Positions 1 to 6,059 are shown, counted from the stretch's first letter. The stretch is DNA of 13,625 nucleotides from an uncultured Collinsella sp. (GCA_902493835.1 CABURG010000036.1:1-13625); one strand, 5' to 3'. The notes: a model not told the origin generated them from the sequence alone. Numbers and translations: made by a program.

Positions 1-38
1 CAGGAGGAAACTCGGCCCCTCCCGCCCCGACGCACTGT

Positions 39-46
39 GTCTAGAC
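39..46. promoter_or_regulatory. Possible GntR/HutC-type operator core
   Basis: The perfect 8-bp palindrome GTCTAGAC lies upstream of the PTS operon. Operators of the GntR/HutC subfamily (for example the DasR/NagR type) often centre on GTCTAGAC or GTCTATAC, and a GntR/UTRA repressor gene sits at the other end of this operon. The flanks (CACTGT on the left, GGATTG on the right) do not extend the symmetry well. The link to the local regulator is therefore inference, and a chance occurrence is possible. Confidence 0.25.
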
Positions 47-117
47 GGATTGCACCCCCCCTGTTTTTAGAGATAAATACCATTTAGCGATGATATTCAA
101 CCGTTCAAGATATTATG

Positions 118-155
118 TAATGGCATATTACGTCATATGACGTAATATGCCATTA
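118..155. promoter_or_regulatory. Perfect 38-bp palindrome upstream of the PTS operon
   Basis: Every base from 118 pairs with its partner up to 155. The centre is ACGTCATATGACGT and the outer arms read TAATGGCATATT and its complement. The palindrome ends 45 bp before the EIIB start codon. A TATTAT hexamer (111-116), a possible -10 box, abuts its left edge, though I see no good -35 partner. The position and symmetry fit an operator for a dimeric or tetrameric regulator, with the GntR/UTRA repressor at 2309-3064 the nearest candidate. As RNA it would form a 19-bp stem with almost no loop, and no T-tract follows, so it is not a usual terminator. Confidence 0.6.
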
Positions 156-200
156 GCAGTCAAGGATGATTGTCTGTGTTCAAGTCGAGAAAGGGGCAAA

Positions 201-677
201 ATGATTAAACTGTGTCGCGTCGATAGCCGGTTAGTGCATGGGCAGACCGTGTTCTCTTGGTATCCAACGCTTGAAGCAAACGCTATTCTTGTGGTTTCAG
301 ATGAGTACGCCGCAAGCAAAGAGCGAATTCAAGCGCTGCGAATTGCAAAACCCGCTGATGCCAAATTGGTTGTCAAAAGTGTAGAAGATTCCATCGTGGC
401 CCTTAACGGAAGCGCGGTGGATAAATACGAGCTAATTGTTGTTGCGGGAAATGTACATGACGCCTGTGAAGTTGCGCGTGCGTGTCCAAAAATAACGTCT
501 GTGAATTTAGGCGGCGCTCGACCGTTGGGGGATAGCGTAAAGGAGCTTGGCCCTGCTGTGCGCCTTTCCCAATCCGATATTAATGAAATTAAGAAAGCCA
601 TGGCTGATGGAATCGAGTTCGAGGTAAGGCAGGTTGCTAGCGAGAAAAAACGCATCGTAACAAGTTTTGATTTGTAG
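201..677 (+). CDS. PTS mannose/fructose/sorbose-family EIIB subunit
   Basis: This 158-residue cytoplasmic phosphocarrier matches the usual length of mannose-class EIIB proteins. It opens with IKLCRVDSRLVHGQ, the family's N-terminal signature. His13 of the HGQ motif is the expected residue that takes phosphate from EIIA and passes it to the incoming sugar. The start at 201 is preferred because it follows AGAAAGGGG at good spacing and begins the conserved domain. An in-frame upstream ATG at 147 lies inside the 38-bp palindrome and would add 18 unrelated residues. The gene is first of three in the order EIIB-EIIC-EIID, with a 14-bp gap to EIIC. No EIIA of this class is encoded in the window. The family is clear but the sugar cannot be read from sequence; mannose, sorbose, fructose and amino-sugar systems all use this fold. 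Confidence 0.93.
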   Translation: MIKLCRVDSRLVHGQTVFSWYPTLEANAILVVSDEYAASKERIQALRIAKPADAKLVVKSVEDSIVALNGSAVDKYELIVVAGNVHDACEVARACPKITSVNLGGARPLGDSVKELGPAVRLSQSDINEIKKAMADGIEFEVRQVASEKKRIVTSFDL

Positions 678-691
678 GAAGAGGGAGAAAT

Positions 692-1468
692 ATGCTGCTT
701 CAGGCTTTTCTGGTTGGTCTTGCCGCTGCGATAGGTCAATCGGATTATTTACTCGGTACTGCGATGGTCGAGCGGCCGATTGTCCTCGGAGCGATTGTCG
801 GTATTTTTTTGGGTGATATTCCGACTGGCGTTATTGTTGGTTTCCAGCTCGAACTCGCGTTCATGGGGGTCTGGCAGGTTGGTGCTGCCGTGCCGCCCAA
901 CGTAATTGTTGGTTCAGTTTTGGGAACAGCCTTTGCGATTACTATGGGTGCGGGTCCCGAGACCGCTCTGACTATTGCTATGCCCACTGCGGTGCTTGCC
1001 GGCATGTTTGACAGCCTTATGTATAGCGTTGTTACGCCTCCTATGGCTGTCTGGGCTGATCGTGGTGCCGAAAAAGACGACCCCAAAACGATTGCAGCCG
1101 CTATGTGGACCAATGGAATTCTCTACATCATTGCGCTTGGCTTGATTTGCGGCGTGGCTTTTTACGTTGGAAATGATGCTGTTCAGGCACTGATTGACGC
1201 CATTCCTGATTGGCTTACGAATGGGCTTACGATCGCAACGGGTATTCTGCCCGCGCTTGGATTTGCGCAGCTTATGTCAATCCTGTCCACCAAGGAGCTG
1301 AGCTTCCTATTCTTTGGAGGCTTCTTGCTGAGTGCCTATCTAAACATTCCGACGATCGGTATCGTGGCGTTTTCGCTGATCCTGATTGGGATTCTCAATA
1401 TGGCTCACATTTTTATGCCTGCCAGTGCGGCGGTCGCTAAGGAGGTTGACGATGACAACGAATTCTAA
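692..1468 (+). CDS. PTS mannose/fructose/sorbose-family EIIC subunit
   Basis: This is a 258-residue integral membrane permease subunit of a mannose-class PTS, rich in hydrophobic segments over its whole length. Recognisable EIIC features are the N-terminal QAFLVGLAAAIGQSDYLLG, the GFQLELAFMGVWQVGAAVPPN stretch near residues 50-71, and a run of further membrane helices to about residue 245. The tail ends in charged residues (KEVDDDNEF). With EIID it forms the sugar channel, and EIIB phosphorylates the substrate at the cytoplasmic face. The start follows GAGGGAGA. The gene's 3' end overlaps EIID by 17 bp, which suggests translational coupling. Length and layout are normal for the family. Confidence 0.93.
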   Translation: MLLQAFLVGLAAAIGQSDYLLGTAMVERPIVLGAIVGIFLGDIPTGVIVGFQLELAFMGVWQVGAAVPPNVIVGSVLGTAFAITMGAGPETALTIAMPTAVLAGMFDSLMYSVVTPPMAVWADRGAEKDDPKTIAAAMWTNGILYIIALGLICGVAFYVGNDAVQALIDAIPDWLTNGLTIATGILPALGFAQLMSILSTKELSFLFFGGFLLSAYLNIPTIGIVAFSLILIGILNMAHIFMPASAAVAKEVDDDNEF

Positions 1469-2312
1469 TGATGTTCTTGAGCTCTCGCCGGAGTCAAATA
1501 AATCGACCGATAAGAGAATAACCAAGAAAGACTTAAAGGCGTTATTTTGGCGTAGCTTTCCACTCAACATCATGTGGAGCTTTGACCGACAAATGAACGT
1601 TGGTTTCTGCTACGACATGATTCCGGTAATCAAGCGGTTATACGATAAGCCTGGAGACCGGATTGAGGCATATAAGCGTCATCTTGAGTTCTACAATATT
1701 CAAGTTACGTTTAATCCTCTGGTCGCCGGCATTGTGGCCTCCATGGAGGAGGAGAACGCCAACAATCAGGACTTTGACACCGCCTCAATTAACGCCATGA
1801 AAGCATCGCTTATGGCTCCGCTTTCCGGTATTGGAGATTCACTGATTGCCAGTACGCTTCGCATGATTGCGACGGGCGTTGTGACAGGACTTTGCCTTTC
1901 GGGCAGTCTGCTCGGCCCAATCCTGTTCCTGCTTCTTTATAATGTCCCAACGATCCTGATCCGCTGGTTTGGGCTTCAGTATGGTTATTCGCTTGGCAGT
2001 GGCATGATTTCGAAGCTGAACGATTCTGATGTAATGCACAAAGGTACGTCCGGCCTGGCGATTGTGGGACTAATGGTAGTTGGTGGAATGGTGGCGACCA
2101 CCGTTGCAGTTACCACTCCGCTCGCTCTTAACTTCGGCGACACCGCGTTTAAGTTGCAGGAAACGCTCGATGGGATATTCCCGGCTCTTTTGCCGCTCTG
2201 CGCGTTCGGGATCATGTGTCTTTGCAATAAGAAACAGGTCAAAACTATTTGGCAGATTGTGGGCATTCTCGCTGCGGGTATTGTGCTCGGCGTCCTGGGG
2301 ATTTTGGGCTAG
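1452..2312 (+). CDS. PTS mannose/fructose/sorbose-family EIID subunit
   Basis: This 286-residue membrane subunit partners EIIC. A polar N-terminal tail (residues 1-26) precedes the conserved block KALFWRSFPLNIMWSFDRQM at about residues 29-48. The family motifs FNPLVAGIVASMEEE (87-101) and MKASLMAPLSGIGDS (116-130) are present, and hydrophobic segments occupy about 132-172, 200-226, 240-258 and 265-285. The start at 1452 is chosen because AAGGAGG (1439-1445) precedes it and the polar tail follows. An in-frame upstream ATG at 1386 would run through coding DNA of EIIC. The gene overlaps EIIC by 17 bp. Its TAG stop shares bases with the TAG of the convergent repressor gene, so no terminator fits between them. 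Confidence 0.93.
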   Translation: MTTNSNDVLELSPESNKSTDKRITKKDLKALFWRSFPLNIMWSFDRQMNVGFCYDMIPVIKRLYDKPGDRIEAYKRHLEFYNIQVTFNPLVAGIVASMEEENANNQDFDTASINAMKASLMAPLSGIGDSLIASTLRMIATGVVTGLCLSGSLLGPILFLLLYNVPTILIRWFGLQYGYSLGSGMISKLNDSDVMHKGTSGLAIVGLMVVGGMVATTVAVTTPLALNFGDTAFKLQETLDGIFPALLPLCAFGIMCLCNKKQVKTIWQIVGILAAGIVLGVLGILG

Positions 2313-3064
2313 AGAAGGCGTCCATCTTTTGAGATGCTGAACTCGAAGGACGATGCGTCTGCTCGCCAAACGGTTTTTGAATAGTGGAGCGGTATTTCAT
2401 CGCAGGCATATGTGACGTGCTCGACAACGCTCACGGGGGCTCCAACGATATAACCGAGAAGGTTTGCTTCTTGGAGCCCCGCTATTCCTGCGGTGATTTT
2501 GAGCTTCTCAATACCGGTTGCGATGCTGTAATGGTTGGCGATCAGGTCGAAAAGACTGGCATTGTCTGTGAGAAGCTCCAGTAGTCCGGGTAGAGTGCCC
2601 TGCGTTGCATAAACGGTGTCGATGGCGCAGGGGGCATTTTCGATATAAACCAAGCGCGCAACTCGTTGCACTACGGTTCCGTTGTCAATTTTGAGCTCCC
2701 GTGCAATGTGGGCATCAGCCTTGATCAAGCCTGTTTCCAAGATGGACTTGGTTGTTTTATCGCCGTATTGAGGGTCGGAGCTCAAATTGAAAATGGTGCT
2801 TGTTCCTCGTTTCAGAGTGAGCTTCGATGGGTTTACGAATGTTCCCTTGCCTCGCAGGCGGTAGAGCAAGTTTTGGTCAATGAGATTCTGTACGGCGCGT
2901 CTTACGGTGATCCTGCTTACTTTGTATTGCTTGCAAAGCTCGGTTTCGGTGGGAATCTGACTGCCGCCGGGGAGTTCGCCAGAAACTATTTTCTTGAGGA
3001 TATCGTTTTCAACGGTCTGATAGAGAAGCTCTGGCTGAGTGAGCTCGTCTTTTGCTGCAGGCAT
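2309..3064 (-). CDS. GntR-family transcriptional regulator with UTRA domain (HutC subfamily)
   Basis: This is a 251-residue DNA-binding repressor or activator. Residues about 15-78 form the GntR winged helix-turn-helix (KKIVSGELPGGSQIPTETEL, then VSRITVRRAVQNLIDQNLLYRLRGKGTFV). Residues about 90-246 fit a UTRA ligand-binding domain, including TKSILETGLI, a central RVARLVYIENAPCAIDTVY and C-terminal HYSKTVWRADASSFEF. UTRA domains typically bind phosphorylated sugars or other small metabolites. The ATG at 3064 is preferred, with AAGGGG upstream; an in-frame TTG at 3112 would add 16 residues not typical of the family. The gene converges on the PTS operon with a 4-bp overlap of stops and diverges from the esterase. 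Control of both is likely but inferred. Confidence 0.92.
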   Translation of the reverse strand: MPAAKDELTQPELLYQTVENDILKKIVSGELPGGSQIPTETELCKQYKVSRITVRRAVQNLIDQNLLYRLRGKGTFVNPSKLTLKRGTSTIFNLSSDPQYGDKTTKSILETGLIKADAHIARELKIDNGTVVQRVARLVYIENAPCAIDTVYATQGTLPGLLELLTDNASLFDLIANHYSIATGIEKLKITAGIAGLQEANLLGYIVGAPVSVVEHVTYACDEIPLHYSKTVWRADASSFEFSISKDGRLL

Positions 3065-3093
3065 GGTGGACCCCTTGGTCTTCAGTTTCTTTA

Positions 3094-3107
3094 GTACATA
3101 GATATAC
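3094..3107. promoter_or_regulatory. Imperfect palindrome between repressor and esterase genes
   Basis: GTACATAGATATAC matches its own reverse complement at 10 of 14 positions. It lies in the 124-bp divergent gap, 30 bp before the repressor ATG. GntR/HutC regulators often bind sites of GTNTANAC-like symmetry and commonly control their own gene. The site differs from the perfect palindrome at 118-155, so a shared operator is not obvious. It could be a chance feature of AT-rich DNA. Confidence 0.25.
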
Positions 3108-3165
3108 GACAACTGAGGACATCATAAGCCGTTATCTCAAAAGTTATGGAAATATCGATTTGGCG

Positions 3166-3178
3166 TTATCGCCGAGAG
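3166..3178 (+). repeat. Left copy of 13-bp inverted repeat flanking the esterase gene
   Basis: TTATCGCCGAGAG lies just before the esterase start and runs into the purine-rich GAGAGGGG that serves as its ribosome-binding site. Its exact reverse complement occurs at 4260-4272, four bases after the esterase stop codon. Confidence 0.7.
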
Positions 3179-3188
3179 GGGATTTAAG

Positions 3189-4256
3189 ATGGGTAGACAA
3201 TACGACGAGGCGTTGATTGGCGCCATCTCCGGTCGCTCGTTTATAACCGAGAAGAGGGGGCTCGAGGTTCAAATTCGTCCGGTTCCTGATGATGAAAGAG
3301 AGCATGTGCTTGACCCACGAATTCTCGAGGTATCTCGCAAGAAGATGCGGAATGTTAGCATGTCTCCGAGCTGGACGAGCCTTATTGGAATGCGTCATCG
3401 CCCGGATAAGCCGACATACCGCCTACTCGATGGTGAGGTTCAGCGCGATGAGATCCTCATGGAGGCGGCCGATCGCTATATAGATTTATTCGTCTGGACG
3501 CCACCAAATCATAAGGAGGCAAGTCCAGCGCTTGTTTACCTGCATGGCGGCGCGTTTATGGCGGGGAATGTTCTGCAATTTGAACATCAGCTCGAGTTCA
3601 TCGCCGAAAAGTCTGGTGCAGTGGTGGTTTATCCTGAATACCGCTTGGCGCCGGAGACGGCATTTCCCGGGCAGATCGAGGATTGCGTTCTTGCTCTTGA
3701 TTATGTGCGCAAGCATGCCGGGGATCTCGGAATCGATCCTCATAAAATAATGGTCGCCGGCGACTCCGCGGGAGGAAGCCTTACTAATGCGTGTGTTCAG
3801 CTCAGGGGTGCTGGAGCTGTAGCCCATGCCTTCGAAATCTATCCTGAAGTCGACCTTGCGGGCGAACAGGGCGAGGGATATGAGGATTTTCCTGCGATAG
3901 CCGATCAAGAGGACGTTGCGCGTTTTCGCATCGACCATCTTCGCGATTCGGACGGCCCGATGGTCGAACTTTGTGCACACGGAAAAATGTCTCCTCATGA
4001 CCCGTTGATTTCTGCGCTAATGCTTGAGGACTGCACTGATTTTCCCCCGGTGACTATCGTGACATCCGAATACGATCCGCTTCGTATCCCCGATGAAAAA
4101 TGGGCTACAAAATTACGGTCTTCAGGAATCGATGTCGAGGTCATCGAATATGCCGGATGTGACCATGGTTTCTTCGATCATTTTGGCGTGTACCCGCAAT
4201 CGGAAGACGTGTGTTTGTTGATGGCCGAGAAGCTTAAAGAAATGGCTGCACAATAA
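3189..4256 (+). CDS. Alpha/beta-hydrolase, HSL-type (family IV) esterase
   Basis: This 355-residue, probably cytoplasmic carboxylesterase belongs to the hormone-sensitive-lipase-like family. The oxyanion motif HGGAFMAG starts at residue 119 and YRLAPE is at 151-156. The nucleophile elbow GDSAG (191-195) gives Ser193. Asp296 in SEYDPLR and His326 in CDHGFFDH complete the catalytic triad. An N-terminal cap of about 100 residues precedes the core. No signal peptide or membrane segment is seen. The start follows GAGAGGGG. The gene diverges from the UTRA regulator and is bounded by a 13-bp inverted repeat, with a terminator downstream. Beside a PTS operon, a role in deacylating an acetylated or otherwise acylated sugar is plausible, but the substrate is unknown. 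Confidence 0.9.
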   Translation: MGRQYDEALIGAISGRSFITEKRGLEVQIRPVPDDEREHVLDPRILEVSRKKMRNVSMSPSWTSLIGMRHRPDKPTYRLLDGEVQRDEILMEAADRYIDLFVWTPPNHKEASPALVYLHGGAFMAGNVLQFEHQLEFIAEKSGAVVVYPEYRLAPETAFPGQIEDCVLALDYVRKHAGDLGIDPHKIMVAGDSAGGSLTNACVQLRGAGAVAHAFEIYPEVDLAGEQGEGYEDFPAIADQEDVARFRIDHLRDSDGPMVELCAHGKMSPHDPLISALMLEDCTDFPPVTIVTSEYDPLRIPDEKWATKLRSSGIDVEVIEYAGCDHGFFDHFGVYPQSEDVCLLMAEKLKEMAAQ

Positions 4257-4259
4257 CGT

Positions 4260-4272
4260 CTCTCGGCGATAA
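4260..4272 (-). repeat. Right copy of 13-bp inverted repeat flanking the esterase gene
   Basis: CTCTCGGCGATAA is the exact reverse complement of 3166-3178 and begins four bases after the esterase stop. In the transcript it could pair with the start-proximal copy, including the bases of the ribosome-binding site. Confidence 0.7.
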
Positions 4273-4334
4273 GGGACTGAAGTCGCCTGTGTTTCTGCAT
4301 TCGTGGTTCTCAGTCTGATTATAAAAATGAGGCT

Positions 4335-4373
4335 TGCTCCTTGCCCGAGTGGGTGGGGAGCAGTTTGTTTTTT
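4335..4373 (+). terminator. Probable Rho-independent terminator after the esterase
   Basis: TGCTCCTTGCCC (4335-4346) can pair with GGGTGGGGAGCA (4351-4362) as a 12-bp stem that includes three G-U pairs, with the loop GAGT. A T-rich stretch (GTTTGTTTTTTG) follows at once. It would end transcription of the esterase before the toxin-antitoxin pair. The rest of the 334-bp gap between the esterase and the antitoxin (4257-4590) holds the right inverted-repeat copy, a TGACGTAATA stretch at 4436-4445 and an AT-rich leader. I see no gene in it. Confidence 0.6.
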
Positions 4374-4562
4374 GTAGCGATGCGAGGCGAGTGCCGCGCA
4401 CTTTAGATCGCCATTTTGATTCGCTGTATACCACTTGACGTAATAAAAGAGGCAAGGGCGGTGCGAGGGCCGACAGTCATTCTAAGCTCGGATTCGCATC
4501 CTAAAAGGTTGTTTCGGTTGCGCGGCACAATATAGCAAAAAAAGAATGATAAAATGAATTCG

Positions 4563-4578
4563 AAAAAGAATTCTTTTT
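4563..4578. promoter_or_regulatory. Palindrome just before the antitoxin gene (possible autoregulatory operator)
   Basis: AAAAAGAATTCTTTTT is a perfect 16-bp palindrome, and a second GAATTC lies at 4556-4561. It ends directly before the AGGAGG ribosome-binding site of the antitoxin. Phd/YefM-type antitoxins usually bind palindromes next to their own start to repress the pair, so an operator role is reasonable but not proven. Confidence 0.4.
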
Positions 4579-4590
4579 TAGGAGGTATGT

Positions 4591-4911
4591 ATGCCTGCTT
4601 TGCAGATGCTCGACAACCTTGTTCCAATTAGCGATTTCAGCCACGGTAAGGGCTCGGCTGCATTTTCGAAGGTTGGGGACGACAATCCTGTTGTGGTTCT
4701 CAAACACAACAAGCCGGCGTTTGTGATTGTGACACCCGATGAATATAGGGAAGCGAAGCAAGCGGAGGAGGACCTCGCCTTGTTAACGTTGGCACTTAAG
4801 AGGGTGACTGCGGCAAGTGACGATGCGCTTGTTTCCCTGTCTGATGTTATGGAAGAGCTGGGTGTGAGCCAGGACGAACTCGATCAGATGGATGAGGTCG
4901 AGTTTGAATGA
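4591..4911 (+). CDS. Type II antitoxin, Phd/YefM family
   Basis: This 106-residue protein has the small N-terminal DNA-binding domain typical of Phd/YefM antitoxins. It includes PISDFSHGKGSAAFSKV (about 12-28) and the hallmark strand-loop-strand PVVVLKHNKPAFVIVTPDEY (about 33-52). The acidic C-terminal half (residues 55-106, rich in Glu and Asp) is the part expected to wrap around and block the toxin. A strong AGGAGG precedes the start. Its TGA overlaps the toxin ATG in an ATGA arrangement (4908-4911), which couples translation. An autoregulatory palindrome may lie just upstream. The antitoxin role follows from the fold and the gene pair, and no activity can be read from the sequence. Confidence 0.88.
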   Translation: MPALQMLDNLVPISDFSHGKGSAAFSKVGDDNPVVVLKHNKPAFVIVTPDEYREAKQAEEDLALLTLALKRVTAASDDALVSLSDVMEELGVSQDELDQMDEVEFE

Positions 4912-5258
4912 GTGGGTACGAAGTCGCTTTCTACCCGGATGCTCTCAAGGATATTAAGCGTCTGGACGGCTCCCAACGAAAGATCGTCCTTAAGGCTATA
5001 GAAAAAATCAGAACGAACCCATTGCCGCAGAACGAAGGTGGATTCGGCAAGCCTCTTGGAAACAAGGCAGGTACGGATTTGACTGGCTTTATGAAAATCA
5101 AGCTCAGGGGAAGTGGCATTCGAATCGTGTACCGCCTCATCAGAATTAAAGAAAAGATGGCCATCGTAGTGGTAGGCGCTCGCGAAGACATGGAAGTCTA
5201 CCGAACTGCTCAGAGACGAGAACTCGATTTCGAGAAATGGGCGGAAGAGAATATCTAG
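4908..5258 (+). CDS. Type II toxin, RelE/ParE superfamily
   Basis: This 116-residue basic protein has the layout of RelE/ParE toxins. An N-terminal strand (YEVAFYPDAL) leads into a helical pair with DIKRLDGSQRKIVLKAIEKI (15-34). A beta sheet follows that contains GFMKIKLRGSGIRIVYRLI (60-78) and MAIVVVGAREDMEVYRTAQRR (84-104). RelE-type members cut mRNA on the ribosome and ParE-type members poison gyrase; the motifs seen do not decide between them, though the IRIVYRL and YRTA elements lean toward RelE. It starts inside the antitoxin stop and ends 35 bp before a strong terminator. The length is at the upper end of the usual range and the frame appears intact. Confidence 0.88.
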   Translation: MSGYEVAFYPDALKDIKRLDGSQRKIVLKAIEKIRTNPLPQNEGGFGKPLGNKAGTDLTGFMKIKLRGSGIRIVYRLIRIKEKMAIVVVGAREDMEVYRTAQRRELDFEKWAEENI

Positions 5259-5293
5259 CTTTAACGATGAACGACGAGTGAGCGTTGGTGGGG

Positions 5294-5323
5294 CCCTGAC
5301 GAATTAGATTCGTCAGGGTTTTT
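5294..5323 (+). terminator. Rho-independent terminator of the toxin-antitoxin operon
   Basis: CCCTGACGAAT (5294-5304) pairs perfectly with ATTCGTCAGGG (5308-5318) across a TAG loop, followed by five T residues. It is a textbook intrinsic terminator placed 35 bp after the toxin stop. Confidence 0.92.
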
Positions 5324-5411
5324 CGCTGAACCAATTGCCTTCAGTCTCCGTTGACCTTTCCTTCCAATTCATCAGCCAACGTACGTCATGGCAATTCCCG
5401 GTAGGTCGCAG

Positions 5412-5499
5412 GGCGCTTCGCGGGCGGGCCAGGCTTTATCTGAACGACTTTGCGAAGCAACCGGAGTGAAGATAAAGCCTGGCCCGCCCGCGAAGCGCC
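5412..5499. repeat. Long inverted repeat, two perfect 29-bp arms, upstream of purE
   Basis: The arms at 5412-5440 and 5471-5499 are exact reverse complements. Both contain the GC-rich core GCTTCGCGGGCGGGCC and an AGGCTTTATC inner end. The 30-base spacer carries a small hairpin of its own (TTGC-GAA-GCAA). There is no T-tract, no open reading frame inside, and no obvious target-site duplication. It could be a miniature transposable or REP-type element, or a very stable RNA hairpin insulating purE from the toxin-antitoxin unit. The 271-bp gap before purE otherwise holds only the possible promoter near 5526. Confidence 0.85.
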
Positions 5500-5525
5500 A
5501 CAAAGACCGCAGGGACGGGAGCAGC

Positions 5526-5531
5526 TATACT
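5526..5531 (+). promoter_or_regulatory. Possible -10 box for purE
   Basis: TATACT lies 63 bp before the purE start, just after the long inverted repeat. No clear -35 hexamer sits 16-18 bp upstream, so the call rests on the -10 match and position. A short hairpin (ACTACT-CTC-AGTAGT, 5529-5543) overlaps it. Confidence 0.3.
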
Positions 5532-5594
5532 ACTCTCAGTAGTTAAGGGTCGCGGATCCGCCGCGTCACCGCTCTCAACAGGAGGTCTTTGTTT

Positions 5595-6059
5595 ATGGCA
5601 GATCAAAAGCCGGTTGTCGGGATCATCATGGGTTCCAAGTCCGACCTGGGCGTTATGGAAGGTTGCACCGCCGAGCTCGAGGCGCTGGGCGTGCCCTATG
5701 AGCTTGTCATTGCGAGCGCACACCGCACGCCGGCGAAGGTCCACGAGTGGGCTTCGACTGCTGCCGACCGCGGCATCAAGGTGATTATTGCTGCTGCCGG
5801 CAAGGCTGCTCACCTGGGCGGTGTCGTGGCTGCGTTTACGCCGCTGCCGGTCATCGGCGTACCTATGAAGACGAGTGACCTGGGCGGCATGGATTCGCTG
5901 CTGTCGATGGTGCAGATGCCTTCGGGTGTGCCCGTGGCCTGCGTTGCCATCAACGGTGCCAAGAACGCCGCCATTTACGCCACGCAGATTCTGGGTGCAT
6001 GCGACCCCGAGTACCGCAAGGTTATCGAGAAGATGAAGCAGGAGATGGCCGACGCCTAG
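5595..6059 (+). CDS. purE: PurE, 5-(carboxyamino)imidazole ribonucleotide mutase (class I type)
   Basis: This 154-residue cytoplasmic enzyme of de novo purine synthesis carries the class I signatures. These are GIIMGSKSDLGVME (9-22), SAHRTP with His43 (41-46), AAHLGGVVAA (71-80) and the SLLSMVQMPSGVPVA stretch (101-115). It would convert N5-CAIR to CAIR, which normally needs PurK to make N5-CAIR; no purK is in the window. The glycine-rich loop reads AAAGKAAHLGG rather than the familiar GAGGAAHLPG. The ATG at 5595 follows AGGAGG; an in-frame TTG at 5589 is less likely. It precedes the sortase gene by 35 bp, so co-transcription is possible although the functions look unrelated. Confidence 0.95.
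   Translation: MADQKPVVGIIMGSKSDLGVMEGCTAELEALGVPYELVIASAHRTPAKVHEWASTAADRGIKVIIAAAGKAAHLGGVVAAFTPLPVIGVPMKTSDLGGMDSLLSMVQMPSGVPVACVAINGAKNAAIYATQILGACDPEYRKVIEKMKQEMADA

Noticed and set aside
147..200. Upstream in-frame start for EIIB
   Set aside because: This ATG lies within the 38-bp palindrome, lacks a good ribosome-binding site and adds residues not found in the family. The start at 201 has AAAGGGG.
3065..3112. Extended repressor start at a TTG codon
   Set aside because: The added 16 residues are not typical of GntR proteins, and the ATG at 3064 has a suitable AAGGGG.
5412..5499. Long inverted repeat as a Rho-independent terminator
   Set aside because: There is no T-tract on either side and the loop is 30 bases. 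A proper terminator for the upstream pair already lies at 5294-5323.
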